A stretch of 7,526 nucleotides of DNA from Caulobacterales bacterium RIFOXYB1_FULL_67_16 (GTDB lineage Bacteria > Pseudomonadota > Alphaproteobacteria > Caulobacterales > Caulobacteraceae), in assembly GCA_001796045.1 (NCBI GenBank), contig MGLN01000108.1, forward strand, positions 1 through 7,526. Reading direction: 5' to 3'. Position 1 is the first letter of the stretch. Each line of letters begins with the position of its first letter. The position numbers and the translations under genes were made by a program. This document shows positions 6,760 to 7,526 of the stretch, piece by piece. The notes under the pieces are model-generated. The model ran no database searches, had not been told where the DNA came from, and was given only the letters and a program-made list of their open reading frames with translations.

Positions 6760-7526
6760 TCAGGCCGCGACCTGACGCTTGCCTAGGTGGATGCCGCACT
6801 CGACCTTGTCCATCCCCGACCAACGTCCGGCGCGCGCCTCTTCGTCGTTCTGAACCGCGCGCGTGCACGGCCAGCAGCCGATGGAGCGATAGCCCTGCTC
6901 GACCAGAGGATGGCGCGGCAGATCGTGCGCCTCCAGCCAGGCCTCGACGTCCCCGGCGTCCCAGTCCGCCAGCGGATTGATCCGCAGCACCCCGTCCAGC
7001 ACCTCGAACGGCTTCAACTCGGCGCGGGTGGCGGCCTGATAGCGTTTGCGTCCGGTGATCAGGGCGTTGAACCCGACCGTCGCCCGCGCCAGGGGCCGCA
7101 CCTTCCGCAGGTCGCAGCAGGCGTCGGCGTCGGTCCGCCACAGGTCATCGCGCGCGTCCAAGGTCGCCTTCTCGTTCGCATCCGGCGTGACCAGACGCAC
7201 GTCCGTCAGCCCCAGGGTCTTGGTCAGCTGGGTGCGATAGGACAGGGTCTGGAGGAAATGCTGGCCGGTCTCCAGGAAGACCACCGGCACGTCCCGGTCC
7301 GTCTCGGCCACGATGTGCAGCAGGGCCGCCGATTCCGCCCCGAAGGAGGATATGGCGCCGACGCGCAGGCCCAGGGCCGGATCCAACGCCGCCTTCAGGA
7401 TCTCGGACGAATCCTTGCCCGCCGTCTCGCGATTGAGCCGGTCGGCCAGGGCTTGCAGATCAGGGTCGTTCGACGCCGCTCGCCGCCTTTGCCAGATGGT
7501 CGGCGCCGGATCGACCGCCGGCTGAT
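6760..7526 (-). CDS. cysH: CysH, iron-sulfur adenylyl-sulfate (APS) reductase, 5' end missing
   Basis: CysH reduces activated sulfate to sulfite with electrons from thioredoxin or a similar donor. The frame is open to the window edge, giving 254 visible residues. The TTG at 7384-7386 is not the start, because the preceding codons (LNRETAGKDSSEILKAA) continue the family's N-terminal helix. Motifs by visible residue: nucleotide loop SSFGAES (59-65), CCDLRKVRPL with Cys136-Cys137, GRKRYQ, CWPC with Cys217 and Cys220, and the catalytic ECGIH with Cys243. The CC...CxxC set binds a [4Fe-4S] cluster and marks the APS-using type (EC 1.8.4.10), unlike E. coli PAPS reductase, which lacks those four cysteines. 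No ATG, GTG or TTG exists in the 46 codons before the TTG, and 58 residues precede the SSFGAES loop, more than usual, so the N-terminus is extended or fused. Upstream sulfite reductase genes are likely but unseen. Confidence 0.95.
   Translation of the reverse strand, partial: QPAVDPAPTIWQRRRAASNDPDLQALADRLNRETAGKDSSEILKAALDPALGLRVGAISSFGAESAALLHIVAETDRDVPVVFLETGQHFLQTLSYRTQLTKTLGLTDVRLVTPDANEKATLDARDDLWRTDADACCDLRKVRPLARATVGFNALITGRKRYQAATRAELKPFEVLDGVLRINPLADWDAGDVEAWLEAHDLPRHPLVEQGYRSIGCWPCTRAVQNDEEARAGRWSGMDKVECGIHLGKRQVAA

Noticed and set aside
3739..6790. A 14-nt sequence (GCTTGCCTAGGTGG) present at 3739-3752 and again at 6777-6790
   Set aside because: One copy is noncoding and the other lies in the end of cysH; no related flanks were seen, and a chance match of this length is not surprising in GC-rich DNA.

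Overview
The window is GC-rich, densely coded DNA of alphaproteobacterial character. Gene content, the FlgG-FlgA-FlgH order and the protein style suggest the Caulobacterales, possibly a Brevundimonas-like genus. The genus is an inference from memory of related proteins, not a search result.

Layout. (1) Bases 1-2099, plus strand: the distal part of a flagellar basal-body operon, flgG (5' end cut off by the window edge), flgA and flgH, packed with gaps of 3 and 12 nt. These make the distal rod, the periplasmic P-ring chaperone and the outer-membrane L-ring. (2) Bases 2198-3707, plus strand: three consecutive small genes of unknown function. Each encodes an exported protein. They look like diverged tandem paralogs: all share a Trp followed 27 residues later by Cys in a C-x-x-G motif, and a second Cys near the C-terminus. 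The third is a predicted lipoprotein. (3) Bases 3769-5562, plus strand: a secreted DUF885-family putative metallohydrolase with an HEAVPGHH motif. (4) Bases 5563-5724: a short convergent intergenic region filled by a REP-like palindromic repeat. (5) Bases 5725-7526, minus strand: sulfur assimilation genes, cysH (5' end outside the window) followed 36 nt later by a cysteine synthase gene. CysH has the cysteine pattern of iron-sulfur APS reductases. It reduces activated sulfate to sulfite, and after sulfite reduction (not in the window) the cysteine synthase puts sulfide into O-acetylserine.

Most worth a second look: the tandem family of exported two-cysteine proteins; a FlgA that seems to lack the central SAF segment; a cysH reading frame that stays open upstream with no start codon and may be fused to a DUF934-type domain; and the palindromic repeat between the convergent genes. 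No RNA gene, CRISPR array, insertion sequence or prophage gene was seen.
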